A DNA stretch of 64,000 nucleotides from Burkholderiales bacterium RIFCSPHIGHO2_01_FULL_63_240 (GCA_001770725.1 MERU01000012.1:61274-125273), one strand, 5' to 3'; shown: positions 9,952 to 19,504, numbered from the stretch's first letter. Program-made: numbers and translations. Notes: a model not told the origin generated them from the letters alone.

Positions 9952-10901
9952 TCAGGCAGCGGGCGACCAATAGACCCAGTTGGCGGCGACCACATCGTTC
10001 AGCGCCGTGCGTTGCGCCTCGGACAAGCTGTTCAGGCTGGTCGGTGCGGCCCCGAAGCCGGCCATGAACTGCACCAGCGTTGCCACGTCATCTCGGGCCA
10101 GGGAGCGGATCTCTTGCGTGGGCGTCAGGACCTGGAAGAACTCCAGGGTGTGGCTGCTGCCTGCGTACCAGTCCGACAAGGTGACCTGGTTGTCCGTGCC
10201 GATGACGCTGACGAGCAGGTCGTCGGTGCCACTGACATGGCTGAACCACAGCTGGTCCGGGCTCACGTCTGCCAGGCCGACGATGTCGATGTCCGTGCTG
10301 GTGTCCGACTCGACGATGGTGTCGGCGCCGAAGTCGCCGCTGAAGACGTAGAAGTCCTGGCCTTCGCCACCCGTCAGGGTGTCGTCGCCTGCGCCGCCAT
10401 CGAGCGTGTCGTTGCCCGGGCTCGTGCTCGGGCCACTGTTCATGGTGTCGCCTTGCAGGTCGTCATCGCCCGCACCACCGAGCAGTCGCTGCCATCGCCA
10501 CCGAACAGAACGCCACCACCATCGCCAGCATTCAGGGTGTCGTCGCCACCTTCACCAGCCAGGTAGCCGAACCCGGAGCCTCCCGTGATCTCGTTGTTGA
10601 GCGCGTTGCCCTGGGCGATGTGCACGTCCTGCGCCGTCACCACCAGGTTCTCGATGTTCGCGCCCAGCACGAAGTCGTCGTCCGCGGTCTCCACCGTGTC
10701 CGTGCCTTCGCCGGCCAGCTCCACAACGGTGTCGATCTGATCGGCCTCAACGAAGTAGTAGTCGTCGCCAGCGCCACCCGTCAGCGTGTCGGCGCCTGCG
10801 CCGCCATCGAGCGTGTCGTTGCCGTCGAAACCGGAAATGCTGTCGTTGGCGCTGGTGCCAACCAGGTTGTCGTTGCCACTGGTGCCATGGATGATGGCCA
10901 T
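9952..10901 (-). pseudogene. Small RTX protein, interrupted by one missing base
   Basis: The 5' frame (10901 to 10440) encodes MAIIHGTSGNDNLVGTSAND and one RTX module, then turns to non-RTX sequence after GDGSD and stops. The RTX pattern resumes in another frame ([13 protein letters not shown]) and runs to a normal C-terminal end domain ([10 protein letters not shown] ... VTLSDWY) at 9952. Restoring one base near 10485 (GAC-CTG instead of GACTG) rebuilds a continuous protein of about 316 residues that aligns with GDGNDLLEGGAGDDELRGD in the large RTX protein. It is therefore one gene with a frameshift, either a real mutation or an assembly error. A restart at the ATG at 10443 would give only the C-terminal half, which still holds the likely type I secretion signal. 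Confidence 0.85.
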
Positions 10902-11216
10902 GCTCGCTCCTTGATCACATGTTTAAGGCTCTGTGATGAATGAGCGGTGAACAAGAGCCGGGTGCCCACCGCGGCGTTCGCTTGGCAAGCAGGCAGGTGA
11001 GGTGCGCGGAGCGAGCGCACCAGACCGTCACGGCCCAATGACCGCGCACGAGCACCCAGATGACGGTGCGGCAACAGCCGGCGTTCGTCCTCTGGACAAC
11101 TTCCCTGAGACTTGATTGATGTAGCGAATGCTCAGATCAGTATAGGAATCGAATATGTCAGGTCCAGCCCTTGCCATGGGCCCTTACGTCTTGTTGCTGC
11201 GACCGGGGAGAGTTCG
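10832..11216 (-). repeat. Duplicated RTX 5' region, copy B
   Basis: This partner of the region at 6191-6596 covers the first codons of the small RTX gene and the upstream ~315 bp. The AGCGGTGAACAAGAGCC stretch, the GCACGAGC stretch and the promoter-like block are kept in order. It accounts for most of the 476-bp gene-free stretch 10902-11377; the rest holds the transhydrogenase terminator and about 90 bp with no feature I recognise. Confidence 0.8.
11097..11152 (-). promoter_or_regulatory. Conserved putative promoter block of the small RTX gene
   Basis: This is the counterpart of 6465-6520, with TATACT at 11144-11139 on the minus strand and the same spacing (about 240 nt) to the RTX start codon. 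Conservation of this block while neighbouring bases drift suggests selection on it. Confidence 0.4.
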
Positions 11217-11302
11217 CGCCAAAACCAGACCTTGCCCAGGCAACAGCGGACATCCATGCACACTGCTTGACGCATGCACCCAACGCCTCCAGGTGACCCA
11301 TG

Positions 11303-11328
11303 AAAAAAGCCGGGGCATGCCCCGGCTT
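11303..11328 (-). terminator. Rho-independent terminator after pntB
   Basis: A self-complementary GCCGGGG-CAT-GCCCCGGC stem is followed, on the minus strand, by six T residues about 50 nt beyond the pntB stop. Its core and flanking CCCATG match the terminator at 6631-6658, so the duplication may have included it. Confidence 0.85.
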
Positions 11329-11377
11329 CTTCATTGGCGAGGTGCCTGCCCGAGAGGCAACCCCCCGAGACAGCAGG

Positions 11378-12832
11378 TCACTCCACCGCCTTGACCATGT
11401 CTTCGACCACCTTCTTGGCGTCACCGAACACCATCATGGTCTTGTCCATGTAGAACAGCTCGTTGTCCAGGCCGGCGTAACCGCTGGCCATGGAGCGCTT
11501 GTTCACGATCACGGTCTTGGCCTTGTAGGCTTCGAGGATGGGCATGCCGTAGATGGGCGAGCCCTTGACGTGCGCCGCGGGGTTCACCACGTCGTTGGCG
11601 CCCAGGATGATGGCCACGTCGGCCTGACCGAACTCGCCGTTGATGTCTTCCATCTCGAAGACCTGGTCGTAGGGCACTTCGGCCTCGGCCAGCAGCACGT
11701 TCATGTGACCGGGCATGCGGCCCGCCACCGGGTGGATGGCGTACTTGACGGTGATGCCCTTCTCGGTGAGCTTGTGCGCCAGCTCCTTGACGGCGTGCTG
11801 CGCACGCGCCACGGCCAGGCCGTAACCCGGCACGATCACCACGGTCTCGGCGTTGCCCAGCACGAAGGCGGCGTCGTCGGCCGAGCCGCTCTTGACGCTG
11901 CGCTGCTGCTGCGCACCACCTGCGGCGGCGGCGCCGGCGTCACCACCGAAGCCACCCAGGATCACGTTGAAGAACGAGCGGTTCATCGCCTTGCACATGA
12001 TGTACGAGAGGATGGCGCCGGACGAACCCACCAGCGAGCCCGCAACGATCAGCATCGAGTTGTTCAGCGAGAAGCCGATGCCGGCTGCGGCCCAGCCCGA
12101 GTAGCTGTTGAGCATCGACACCACCACGGGCATGTCGGCGCCGCCGATGGGGATGATGATCAGCACGCCCAGCACGAAGCTCAGGGCGATCAGCGCCACG
12201 AACACGTCCATGCGCTGCGTGGCCATGAAGACACCGATCAGGCCGATGAGGGCCAGGCCCAGCACCAGGTTGAGCATGTGCTGACCGGCGAAGTTCACCG
12301 GCGCGCCCTGGAACAGGCGGAACTTGTACTTGCCGCTGAGCTTGCCGAAAGCGATCACCGAGCCGGAGAAGGTGATGGCGCCGATGGCCGCGCCCAGGGC
12401 CAGCTCCAGCAGGTTGCCCACCGGGATCTGGGCCACCGAGCCGTCAGCCGGCTTGGCCACGATCTGGAAAGCGTAGGGCTCGGCCACCACGGCCACGGCG
12501 ATGAACACCGCGGCCAGGCCGATCATGCTGTGCATGAAGGCCACCAGCTCGGGCATCTTGGTCATCTCGACGCGCTTGGCCATGATGGCACCCGCGCCGC
12601 CACCGATCACCAGGGCGCCCAGCACGTAGGCGATGCCTTCACCGAAGTTCAGTGCCAGCGCTTGCGCCTGGCCATGGATCAGGCCGATGGTGGTGAGAAC
12701 GGCAATGGTCATGCCGGTCATGCCGAAGACGTTGCCACGGATGGACGTCGTCGGGTGGCTGAGGCCCTTGAGCGCCTGGATGAAGAACACCGAGGCGACG
12801 AGGTACAGCAGTGCGATGAGGTTCATGCTCAT
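11378..12832 (-). CDS. pntB: NAD(P) transhydrogenase subunit beta
   Basis: The 484-residue protein is the membrane and NADP(H)-binding subunit of proton-translocating transhydrogenase, which uses the proton gradient to reduce NADP+ with NADH at the inner membrane. The first ~290 residues are strongly hydrophobic (MNLIALLYLVASVFFIQALKGLSHP, then GLIGVFMATQRMDVFVALIALSFVLGVLI in sections). The C-terminal domain from about residue 310 has the NADP-binding sequence IVPGYGLAVARAQHAV and ILGANDVVNPAA. Length and motifs fit the family. It is the last gene of a four-gene operon: its start follows the pntAb stop directly, with GGGAG nine bases upstream inside pntAb. A terminator follows. Confidence 0.97.
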   Translation of the reverse strand: MSMNLIALLYLVASVFFIQALKGLSHPTTSIRGNVFGMTGMTIAVLTTIGLIHGQAQALALNFGEGIAYVLGALVIGGGAGAIMAKRVEMTKMPELVAFMHSMIGLAAVFIAVAVVAEPYAFQIVAKPADGSVAQIPVGNLLELALGAAIGAITFSGSVIAFGKLSGKYKFRLFQGAPVNFAGQHMLNLVLGLALIGLIGVFMATQRMDVFVALIALSFVLGVLIIIPIGGADMPVVVSMLNSYSGWAAAGIGFSLNNSMLIVAGSLVGSSGAILSYIMCKAMNRSFFNVILGGFGGDAGAAAAGGAQQQRSVKSGSADDAAFVLGNAETVVIVPGYGLAVARAQHAVKELAHKLTEKGITVKYAIHPVAGRMPGHMNVLLAEAEVPYDQVFEMEDINGEFGQADVAIILGANDVVNPAAHVKGSPIYGMPILEAYKAKTVIVNKRSMASGYAGLDNELFYMDKTMMVFGDAKKVVEDMVKAVE

Positions 12833-13141
12833 TTACTTGGCTCCCGCCTTCTTGTCCTTCTTCTTGAACATCTCGAGCATGCGGCGCGTCACGAGGAAGC
12901 CACCGAAGACGTTCACGGCCGCCAGCGCCACGGCCAGCACGCCCATGGTCTTGCCCAGCGGGGTCACCGTCAGGGCGGCGGCCAGCATGGCACCCACGAT
13001 GACGATGGCGGACACGGCGTTGGTCACGGCCATCAGCGGCGTGTGCAGGGCGGGGGTCACCGTCCAGACCACGTGGTAGCCAACGTAGATGGCCAGCACG
13101 AAGATGGTCAGGTTGATGACGACGTGCGAGATCGCTTCCAT
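12833..13141 (-). CDS. pntAb: NAD(P) transhydrogenase membrane subunit alpha-2
   Basis: This is the short membrane part of the alpha subunit, encoded separately, as in many alpha- and betaproteobacteria. The 102 residues begin MEAISHVVINLTIFVLAIYV and contain three hydrophobic segments, the last in GVLAVALAAVNVFGGFLVTRRMLEMF; the tail is lysine-rich. The start at 13141 is set by GAGGAG six bases upstream; the longer in-frame extension overlaps panD and lacks a ribosome site. It lies 10 bp after panD and abuts pntB. Confidence 0.95.
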   Translation of the reverse strand: MEAISHVVINLTIFVLAIYVGYHVVWTVTPALHTPLMAVTNAVSAIVIVGAMLAAALTVTPLGKTMGVLAVALAAVNVFGGFLVTRRMLEMFKKKDKKAGAK

Positions 13142-13151
13142 CGTTGTCTCC

Positions 13152-13517
13152 TCAATCGAACTTGCGGATTTCCTTGATGGCATTGCGCTCGTCGAGCAGC
13201 ACCACCTTGGGCTTGTACCCAGCCACTTCACCTTCGGTCATCGGGGCGTAGGTGCAGATGATCAGCAGGTCGCCGACGTGGGCCTTGCGGGCGGCCGCGC
13301 CGTTGAGCGAGATGACACCCGATCCACGCGGCGCCTTGATGACGTAGGTGGAGAAGCGTTCGCCGTTGTTGATGTTGTAGAGCTCGATGTACTCGAACTC
13401 CTTCATGTCGGCGGCGTCCAGCAGGTCTTCATCGATCCCGCAAGAGCCCTCGTAGTTCAGATCGGCCTCGGTCACCGTGGCGCGGTGAAGCTTGGCTCGC
13501 AGCATGACGCGTTGCAT
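13152..13517 (-). CDS. panD: Aspartate 1-decarboxylase
   Basis: PanD makes beta-alanine from L-aspartate for pantothenate and coenzyme A synthesis, using a pyruvoyl group formed by self-cleavage. The 121-residue protein [20 protein letters not shown] shows the cleavage site Gly24-Ser25 in NYEGSCGID, the substrate residues Lys9 and Tyr22 as expected, and [16 protein letters not shown]. The start at 13517 follows AGGAG. It is placed between the two alpha subunit genes of transhydrogenase on the same strand, with short gaps, so it is almost certainly co-transcribed with them. This position is unusual; panD more often sits with panB and panC. Confidence 0.96.
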   Translation of the reverse strand: MQRVMLRAKLHRATVTEADLNYEGSCGIDEDLLDAADMKEFEYIELYNINNGERFSTYVIKAPRGSGVISLNGAAARKAHVGDLLIICTYAPMTEGEVAGYKPKVVLLDERNAIKEIRKFD

Positions 13518-13540
13518 GGGGGTACTCCTACTCAGATCCA

Positions 13541-14656
13541 TCAGGCCCGCAGCAGTTGACCGTCACGGCACATCAGGCAGGCCTTGACGATGTCGTCTTC
13601 GAGGTCGACGTGGAACTGGCCTTCCTTGTTGAAGACCAGTTTCAAAAAGTCCAGCACGTTGCGGGCATAGAGTGCGGACGCGTCGGCGGCCACCAGGGCC
13701 GGCAGGTTGGTTTCACCGACCAGGGTCACGCCGTGCTTGACCACGGTCTTGCCGGCTTCGGTCAGCGGGCAGTTGCCACCGGCGGGCGCGGCCAGGTCGA
13801 CGATGACCGAGCCGGGCTTCATGGCCTTGACCATTTCTTCGGTGACCAGCACGGGGGCGGCGCGACCGGGGATCAGGGCGGTGGTGATGACGATGTCGGC
13901 AGCGGCCACGCGCTTGGCGACCTCCACCTTCTGGCGGTCGAGCCAGGACTGCGGCATCGGGCGGGCGTAACCGCCCACGCCTTCGGCGGCTTCCTTCTCT
14001 TCGGCCGTTTCATAGGGCACGTCGATGAACTTGGCGCCCAGCGACTCGACCTGCTCCTTCACCGAAGGGCGCACGTCGGAGGCTTCGATGACCGCGCCCA
14101 GGCGCTTGGCCGTGGCGATGGCCTGCAGACCGGCCACGCCCACGCCCAGGATCACCACGCGGGCGGCCTTGACGGTGCCGGCGGCGGTCATGAGCATCGG
14201 GAAGATGCGCTGGTACTTGTCGGCGGCGATCATGACGGCCTTGTAGCCCGCCAGGTTGGCCTGCGAGGACAGCACGTCCATGCTCTGCGCACGGGTGGTG
14301 CGCGGCGCGGCTTCCAGAGCGAAGGCGGTCAGCTTGGCGTCGGTCAGTCCTTGCAGCCCGTCCTTGTCGAACGGGTTGAGCATGCCGACCAGCGCGGCGC
14401 CGGGCTTCATGAGGGCGCGTTCTTCGGCGTTGGGCGAGCGCACCTTGAGCACCATGTCGGCACCGAAGGCGCCTGCCAGGTCGGTGATCTCGGCGCCGGC
14501 GGCCACGTAGGCTTCATCGGTGACGCTGGCGGCAACGCCTGCGCCCGACTGCACGCGCAGGGTGTGACCCTGGGCCTTGAGCTTCTTGACGGTTTCCGGG
14601 GTCACGGCAACGCGGGTCTCGCCCGCGAAGGTTTCCTGGGGTATGCCGATGAGCAT
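13541..14656 (-). CDS. pntAa: NAD(P) transhydrogenase subunit alpha-1
   Basis: The 371-residue soluble NAD(H)-binding part of the alpha subunit belongs to the alanine dehydrogenase/PNT family. [20 protein letters not shown] is the typical N-terminus; [28 protein letters not shown] is the Rossmann dinucleotide site around residues 167-194, followed by [15 protein letters not shown]. It is a stand-alone domain-I protein, so membrane segments are supplied by pntAb and pntB. TAGGAG precedes the ATG at 14656. It heads the operon pntAa-panD-pntAb-pntB, which probably supplies NADPH. Confidence 0.96.
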   Translation of the reverse strand: MLIGIPQETFAGETRVAVTPETVKKLKAQGHTLRVQSGAGVAASVTDEAYVAAGAEITDLAGAFGADMVLKVRSPNAEERALMKPGAALVGMLNPFDKDGLQGLTDAKLTAFALEAAPRTTRAQSMDVLSSQANLAGYKAVMIAADKYQRIFPMLMTAAGTVKAARVVILGVGVAGLQAIATAKRLGAVIEASDVRPSVKEQVESLGAKFIDVPYETAEEKEAAEGVGGYARPMPQSWLDRQKVEVAKRVAAADIVITTALIPGRAAPVLVTEEMVKAMKPGSVIVDLAAPAGGNCPLTEAGKTVVKHGVTLVGETNLPALVAADASALYARNVLDFLKLVFNKEGQFHVDLEDDIVKACLMCRDGQLLRA

Positions 14657-14883
14657 ACGTGTCTCCTACTTGTGGGCGCCTCGGGGGCGCTTGGCGGGGG
14701 CGTGAATGAGGGTCTGGGGGCCCGAAGGCCTCGGGCACGTCACCGCAGGATGCGCGGCACACACCGAACCCGGCAGCATACACAAGAACCAGGGTTCTCC
14801 AGATGTCTTGCCCAGGCGGCCAGGGTGAAGCCGCCGGATGGCGCCGAACCCGTGATTATCGCGTTTTTTGAGTATGGGCGTTT
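14657..14883 (-). promoter_or_regulatory. Upstream region of the pnt operon
   Basis: This 227-bp gap lies between the chemoreceptor stop codon and pntAa, both on the minus strand. Read on the minus strand, a GATAAT hexamer (14860-14855) follows an A-rich run and could be a -10 element for the pnt operon, but no convincing -35 sequence is visible. No clear terminator hairpin with a T run is seen for the chemoreceptor gene. Confidence 0.3.
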
Positions 14884-16464
14884 TCAGATGGTGCGCTGGC
14901 GCCCCTGGTAGGCGCTCATCGCGGCCTCCAGGCGCTGCGTGCGCCCATGCAGCCGCGAGGCAGCTTCCGCCGACTGCTCGACCAGGGCCGCATTCTGCTG
15001 GGCCATGCGGTCCAGCTCGGCCACCGCCTGGGTGACCAGGTCGATGCCGCCCGCCTGCTCGGCCGAGGCCACGCCGATTTCGCCGACCAGCTGGTTGACC
15101 TGGCGCACCTGCTGCACCAGCTCGCCCATGTTCTCGCCGGCCTGCCGCGCCAGCTCGGCACCGCTTTCGATGCGGCCGACGCTGTCCTGGATGAGGCCAC
15201 GGATTTCCCGGGCCGCGTTGGCACTGCGCTGGGCCAGGGCCCGCACCTCGCCCGCCACCACCGCGAAGCCCCGGCCCTGCTCGCCTGCCCTGGCCGCTTC
15301 CACCGCGGCGTTGAGCGCCAGGATGTTGGTCTGAAAGGCAATGCCATCGATGGTGCCGATGATGTCGGCCACGCGGCGCGAACGCTCGGCGATGTCGGCC
15401 ATGGTGCAGACCACGTCGGCCACCGACTGACCGCCCTGCGAGGCGAAAGCGCTGGCCGCGCCGGCCAGCTCGGCCGCCCGCCGCGCCGCTTGCGCGTTGT
15501 GCTTGACCGTGGTGCCCAGCTCTTCCATGGCGGCAGCGGTTTCCTGCAGGCTGGAGACCGATTCCTCGGTGCGCTCGCGCAGGTCCCCGTTGCCTGCGGC
15601 GATTTCCGCACTGGCCACGCGGATGCCCCCGACTTGCTGGCCCACGTCGTCGATCAGCGAACGCAGGTTCAGGCCCGCCTGGTTGATGGCCCGCGCCAGC
15701 ATGCCCAGGCCATCGACGCGGTCCATCTGCAGACCTTGGGCCACCTGGCCGGCGGCCACCACCATGGCCTGTTCTCGGATCTGGCGCAGAGGTGAGCCGA
15801 TCTGGCGGTCCAGCCAGCGGCAAGACAACAGCACGCCTGCGACGCAAGCCACGGCGCCACCGGCCAGGCCGCCCCACTCGTCGGCGCGCGCGCCCCCACT
15901 GGCCTGCACGGCCCAAAGCATCACGACAGGTGCCACCGCGATGAGCGCGGACAGGTTCAGCCGCGCCGACGTGCTCATCAACTGCCGCCACGACCACCAC
16001 CACCGCCACCCGGTCCACACCAGCGCGCCGCGATGGAAAACCCGGCCCTTGAGCCGCCCTTCTCGGTGCTGCGCGTAGAGCTGCTCGGCCGCCTGCACCT
16101 CGTGGTCGACGGGACGCGTGCGCACCGACATGTAGCCCACCACGTCACCACCTTGTCGCACCGGCGTGGCATTGGCCCGCACCCAGTAGTGGTCGCCCGA
16201 CTTGCTGCGGTTCTTGACCAGCGCCGTCCACGAGTCCCCCGCCTTCAGCGTCGCCCACATGTCGGCGAACGCTTCTTTGGGCATGTCGGGGTGGCGGACC
16301 TGGTTGTGCGGCTGCCCGATCAGCTCCTCACAGCTGAACCCGCTGATGCGCATGAACGCTTCGTTGGCATAGGTCACGTGGCTGTGCAGATCGGTGGTGG
16401 ACATGAGGGTCACACCTTCGGGCAAGGCGATGGCCTGCTGGGTCACGGGGAGGTTGATGCGCAT
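14884..16464 (-). CDS. PAS-containing methyl-accepting chemotaxis protein (Aer-like)
   Basis: This is an inner-membrane chemoreceptor of 526 residues. It starts [20 protein letters not shown], the usual opening of Aer-type receptors; residues 20-125 form a PAS domain ([20 protein letters not shown], then [11 protein letters not shown]). Two hydrophobic segments lie around residues 165-215. The cytoplasmic signalling domain ends with the conserved hairpin ([20 protein letters not shown] and [19 protein letters not shown]). Aer proteins sense redox or energy state through FAD, but whether this PAS binds FAD is not shown. The start at 16464 is preferred to an in-frame one 42 nt upstream because of the family N-terminus. 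It begins 8 bp after the GGDEF/EAL gene, so the two are probably one transcript. Confidence 0.93.
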   Translation of the reverse strand: MRINLPVTQQAIALPEGVTLMSTTDLHSHVTYANEAFMRISGFSCEELIGQPHNQVRHPDMPKEAFADMWATLKAGDSWTALVKNRSKSGDHYWVRANATPVRQGGDVVGYMSVRTRPVDHEVQAAEQLYAQHREGRLKGRVFHRGALVWTGWRWWWSWRQLMSTSARLNLSALIAVAPVVMLWAVQASGGARADEWGGLAGGAVACVAGVLLSCRWLDRQIGSPLRQIREQAMVVAAGQVAQGLQMDRVDGLGMLARAINQAGLNLRSLIDDVGQQVGGIRVASAEIAAGNGDLRERTEESVSSLQETAAAMEELGTTVKHNAQAARRAAELAGAASAFASQGGQSVADVVCTMADIAERSRRVADIIGTIDGIAFQTNILALNAAVEAARAGEQGRGFAVVAGEVRALAQRSANAAREIRGLIQDSVGRIESGAELARQAGENMGELVQQVRQVNQLVGEIGVASAEQAGGIDLVTQAVAELDRMAQQNAALVEQSAEAASRLHGRTQRLEAAMSAYQGRQRTI

Positions 16465-16472
16465 GGAGGGTG

Positions 16473-18605
16473 TCAGGCCTGCAAGTGACGTTGGATGAGG
16501 GCGCACGCGTCGGCATCAGGGATCGGCCGCCCCAGGAAGTAGCCCTGCATGACGTCGCAGCCATGCAGGCGCAGGAAATGGTGTTGCGCGGCCGTCTCGA
16601 CGCCCTCGGCGACCAACTCCAGGCCCAGCGCATGCGCCAGCCGGATGGCGGCGCTGCAGATGGCCTGGTCGTCGGTGCTGCGCTCCAGGTCGCGCACAAA
16701 GGCACGGTCGAGCTTGATGCGCTGGATCGGCAGGGTCTTGAGGTAGGCGAGAGAGGAGTAGCCGGTGCCGAAGTCATCGACCGCCCAGGAGATGCCTGCG
16801 TCACGCAACTGGCCCATGCGCTCGATGCTCGAAGCGGGGTCGTGCATGGCCACGGTCTCGGTGAGTTCGAGCTCCAGCACGCCCGATGGCAGGCCATGCT
16901 CGATCAGGAGCCGACCCAGGCGTTCCTGGAGTCCCGGCGCACGCAGCTGGTGTGCCGACAGGTTCACCGACACGCGCAGGTGGGGCGCACCCAGGTCGGC
17001 CCAGCGACGCCACTGCCGGCAGGCCTCGTCGAGCACCCAGTCACCGATGTCATGGATGAGGCCGGTCTCTTCGGCCAGCGGGATGAAGCGATCAGGCGGC
17101 ACCCAGCCATCGACCTCCGTGCGCCAGCGCAGCAGGGCCTCGAATCCGACGAGGGCGCCATCGAAAGCACAGAACTGCGGCTGAAAGTGCAGGCTGAGCT
17201 CCTGGCGCTGCAGGGCCAGGCGCAACCGGCCCTCCAGCTCGAAGCGCTGCGCGTTGTCCGACTGCAGATCGGGGCTGTAGAAGGCCAGGGTCCGGCGGCC
17301 CAGCGCCTTGGCCCGGTACATGGCGGCATCGGCGTGCCGCATGAGCTCGGCCACCGATTCGCCGTCTTGCGGGTACAGGCTGACACCCAGGCTGGCCGAG
17401 ACGTGCAGCTCGCGCCCGTGCACCTGCATGGGACGGCTCAGCGCATCCAGCAGCTTCTCACCCAGCCGGGCGATGACTGCGCTGTCATCGACATCGCCCA
17501 GCACGACGACGAACTCGTCTCCGCCCAGTCTGGCGACCAGGTCGCTGCTGCGAATGCTGTCCTGCAGGCGCTGCGCGCAGAGCTTGAGCACGTCGTCACC
17601 GACGTGGTGGCCCAGGGTGTCGTTGATGGTCTTGAATCGGTCCAGGTCGATGAACAGCAAAGCGAGCTGGCGACCCTGCTGACGCGCGACATCCAGCCGC
17701 GAGCGCAGCAGATGCTGCAACTGCTCGCGGTTGGCCAGCCCGGTCAGGGTGTCGTGCCAGGCGAGGTAGGCGATCCGGTCCTGCGCCGCCTTGCTCGCGC
17801 TCACATCGAAGACCAGCGCGCACAAGCGTCTTGGTGCCCGGCCATCTGCGCTCAGGTGGTAGCCGCGCTCGCGGATCCAACGCGGCCCACCCGGCGCACC
17901 GAGGATGCGGTACTCCACCTCGTAGGGCGCCTGGTCGGTGGCCACGCGCAGGTAAGCCGCCATCAGCGCTGCTCGGTCCTCGTCCTGCACCCGCTCGATG
18001 TGCTCGGCGAAAGAGCGAGGCAAGCCCCCCGGCTCGACGCCCAGCACGCCTTCGGCGCCAGCCGTCCAGCGCAGCTCGTCCTGGCCGAAGTTGCATTCGA
18101 AGCTGGCCATGCGCGCCAGCCGCAGGGCTTCGGCCAGGCGCCGTTCACTGGCCTCGAGGGCCTCGCGGGCCTGCCGCTGTGCGGTGACGTCCAACTGGAT
18201 GGCGACGTAGTGGGTCACCTCGCCGCGCTCGTCGTGAACCGGCTGGATGTTCAGTTGCACCCAGTAGGGCTCGCCGTCTTTGCGGTGGTTGATCAGCTCG
18301 ACCTGGTTGATGGACTCGCCACGGCCCAGGCGTTCGCGGATCTCGCGCGCCGTGGCCTGGCAGGTCAGCGGGCCATGCAGCACCTCGCCGGGCCGCCGCC
18401 CCTTCACCTCTTCCAGGGCCCAGCCCGTGACCTGGGTGTAGGACGGGTTCACGTACTCGATGCGACGCTGGGCATCGGTGATGACCACCATGTTGCTGGT
18501 GTGTTCGACCACCAGCCGAAACCGGTTCAACTGCCCCAGGGCGCCGTGCAAACCACCCCACGCACCGCCCCAACCTGCTCCCGCGCCAACCGCCTCAACA
18601 CCCAC
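16473..18605 (-). CDS. PAS-PAS-GGDEF-EAL cyclic-di-GMP enzyme
   Basis: The protein combines two PAS domains (about residues 30-145 and 155-275), a GGDEF domain (about 280-440) and an EAL domain (about 450-705). The active-site GGDEF is intact and an RxxD inhibitory site (RSSD) stands five residues before it, so synthesis of c-di-GMP with product inhibition is plausible. The EAL side keeps [44 protein letters not shown] and VAEGVET, the residues needed for phosphodiesterase activity. No membrane segment is obvious, so it is probably cytosolic. The start is uncertain: I chose GTG at 18605 behind GAGGGG; a TTG at 18644 is in frame but lacks a ribosome site. It is followed closely by a PAS chemoreceptor and is divergent from a TetR gene. 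Confidence 0.93.
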   Translation of the reverse strand: MGVEAVGAGAGWGGAWGGLHGALGQLNRFRLVVEHTSNMVVITDAQRRIEYVNPSYTQVTGWALEEVKGRRPGEVLHGPLTCQATAREIRERLGRGESINQVELINHRKDGEPYWVQLNIQPVHDERGEVTHYVAIQLDVTAQRQAREALEASERRLAEALRLARMASFECNFGQDELRWTAGAEGVLGVEPGGLPRSFAEHIERVQDEDRAALMAAYLRVATDQAPYEVEYRILGAPGGPRWIRERGYHLSADGRAPRRLCALVFDVSASKAAQDRIAYLAWHDTLTGLANREQLQHLLRSRLDVARQQGRQLALLFIDLDRFKTINDTLGHHVGDDVLKLCAQRLQDSIRSSDLVARLGGDEFVVVLGDVDDSAVIARLGEKLLDALSRPMQVHGRELHVSASLGVSLYPQDGESVAELMRHADAAMYRAKALGRRTLAFYSPDLQSDNAQRFELEGRLRLALQRQELSLHFQPQFCAFDGALVGFEALLRWRTEVDGWVPPDRFIPLAEETGLIHDIGDWVLDEACRQWRRWADLGAPHLRVSVNLSAHQLRAPGLQERLGRLLIEHGLPSGVLELELTETVAMHDPASSIERMGQLRDAGISWAVDDFGTGYSSLAYLKTLPIQRIKLDRAFVRDLERSTDDQAICSAAIRLAHALGLELVAEGVETAAQHHFLRLHGCDVMQGYFLGRPIPDADACALIQRHLQA

Positions 18606-18686
18606 CGCGCCCCCCTCGGATGCGAACGCCACTGCGTCGATCAACGGGTGGCAAACGGGTCTGTGCAGCTTGGCTCAGCCCGGAAA

Positions 18687-18709
18687 TGTACACGTATAAT
18701 ACATATACA
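18687..18709. promoter_or_regulatory. Near-perfect palindrome overlapping a TATAAT box
   Basis: Half-sites TGTAYAYGTAT and ATACRTRTACA form a 23-bp inverted repeat in which all but a few bases pair. It is a strikingly AT-rich patch between the divergent c-di-GMP enzyme gene and the TetR gene, and contains a consensus TATAAT at 18695-18700 on the plus strand. A palindrome of this size over a -10 element is the usual arrangement for a TetR-family operator, so autoregulation is the simplest reading. Confidence 0.6.
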
Positions 18710-18865
18710 ATTGAACAGAGCAAGCGACTTTCATGCGTGTAATCCCCGAGCGGCGATGCAATCACCTCGATGGCAGAGGGGTATGCGGTGCTCGTTACAC
18801 TTCTCGGCTTCCCCACTGCCGCCCCCGCCGCGCCACGCCCTCCGCTGTGGCGGAGCGCCTGCCCG

Positions 18866-19504
18866 ATGGCCCGAGTCGCCACCCGCCGCCGCATCACGCC
18901 CGAAGAGCGCGACCAATTCCGCCAGGAGCTGATCGACATCGCTCGGCGCATCTTCCTGGAAGAGGGCTACGCAGCCGTCACCATCCGGCGCGTGACGTCT
19001 GAAGCCGGCGTCACGGCCATGGCGTTTTATTGGTACTTCGAGTGCAAGGATGCGCTGTTGACGGTGATCTGGGACGAGCTCATCCGCGAGTCGGCCGAGG
19101 TCTGCATGCAAGCCGCCCGCACCGAGCCCACCAACCAGCAGGCCCTGCGCTACTTCACCGCCTTCATCGACTTCTGGCTGGGGCAGCGCGCGCACTTTCG
19201 CTTCATCTTCCTGAACGATTCGCACACGACCGACTTCGTGCAGTTGCGCCGCGAGCTGTTCACGATGGGTGGCGTCAAGCAGCATTTCGACCAGTACGAC
19301 AGCCTGCTGGCGCCGCTGTTCACCGGCCACGCCGACGCGGCCGAGCGCATCGAGCAGTTGCGCACCCTGTCGATGTACCGGGCCTTCGGCTTCCTGTACT
19401 GCGTGGTCTGCATCTACGACCACGGCCCCGAGGACACGGCCACCCAGCGCAGCCTCATCCTCGACGAGATGCAGCGCTGCCTGAACCACTGGTGCACGCA
19501 TTGA
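18866..19504 (+). CDS. TetR/AcrR family transcriptional regulator
   Basis: The 212-residue protein has the TetR N-terminal helix-turn-helix: FRQELIDIARRIFLEEGYAA, VTIRRVTSEAGVTAMAFYWYF and CKDALLTVIWDELI, roughly residues 15-70. The rest is the all-helical ligand and dimerisation domain typical of the family. The start at 18866 (MARVATRRRITPEE) leaves a normal short arm; an in-frame ATG at 18770 would add a proline-rich 32-residue extension. No efflux or enzyme gene lies directly beside it, so the ligand is unknown. The palindrome at 18687-18709 is the likely operator. Confidence 0.93.
   Translation: MARVATRRRITPEERDQFRQELIDIARRIFLEEGYAAVTIRRVTSEAGVTAMAFYWYFECKDALLTVIWDELIRESAEVCMQAARTEPTNQQALRYFTAFIDFWLGQRAHFRFIFLNDSHTTDFVQLRRELFTMGGVKQHFDQYDSLLAPLFTGHADAAERIEQLRTLSMYRAFGFLYCVVCIYDHGPEDTATQRSLILDEMQRCLNHWCTH

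Noticed and set aside
9952..10443. Second half of the small RTX gene as an independent gene
   Set aside because: It has no ribosome site of its own and continues the interrupted repeat pattern exactly after a one-base correction.
11300..13177. 625-residue His/Gly-rich plus-strand frame
   Set aside because: Shadow of pntB and pntAb; the composition mirrors their codons.
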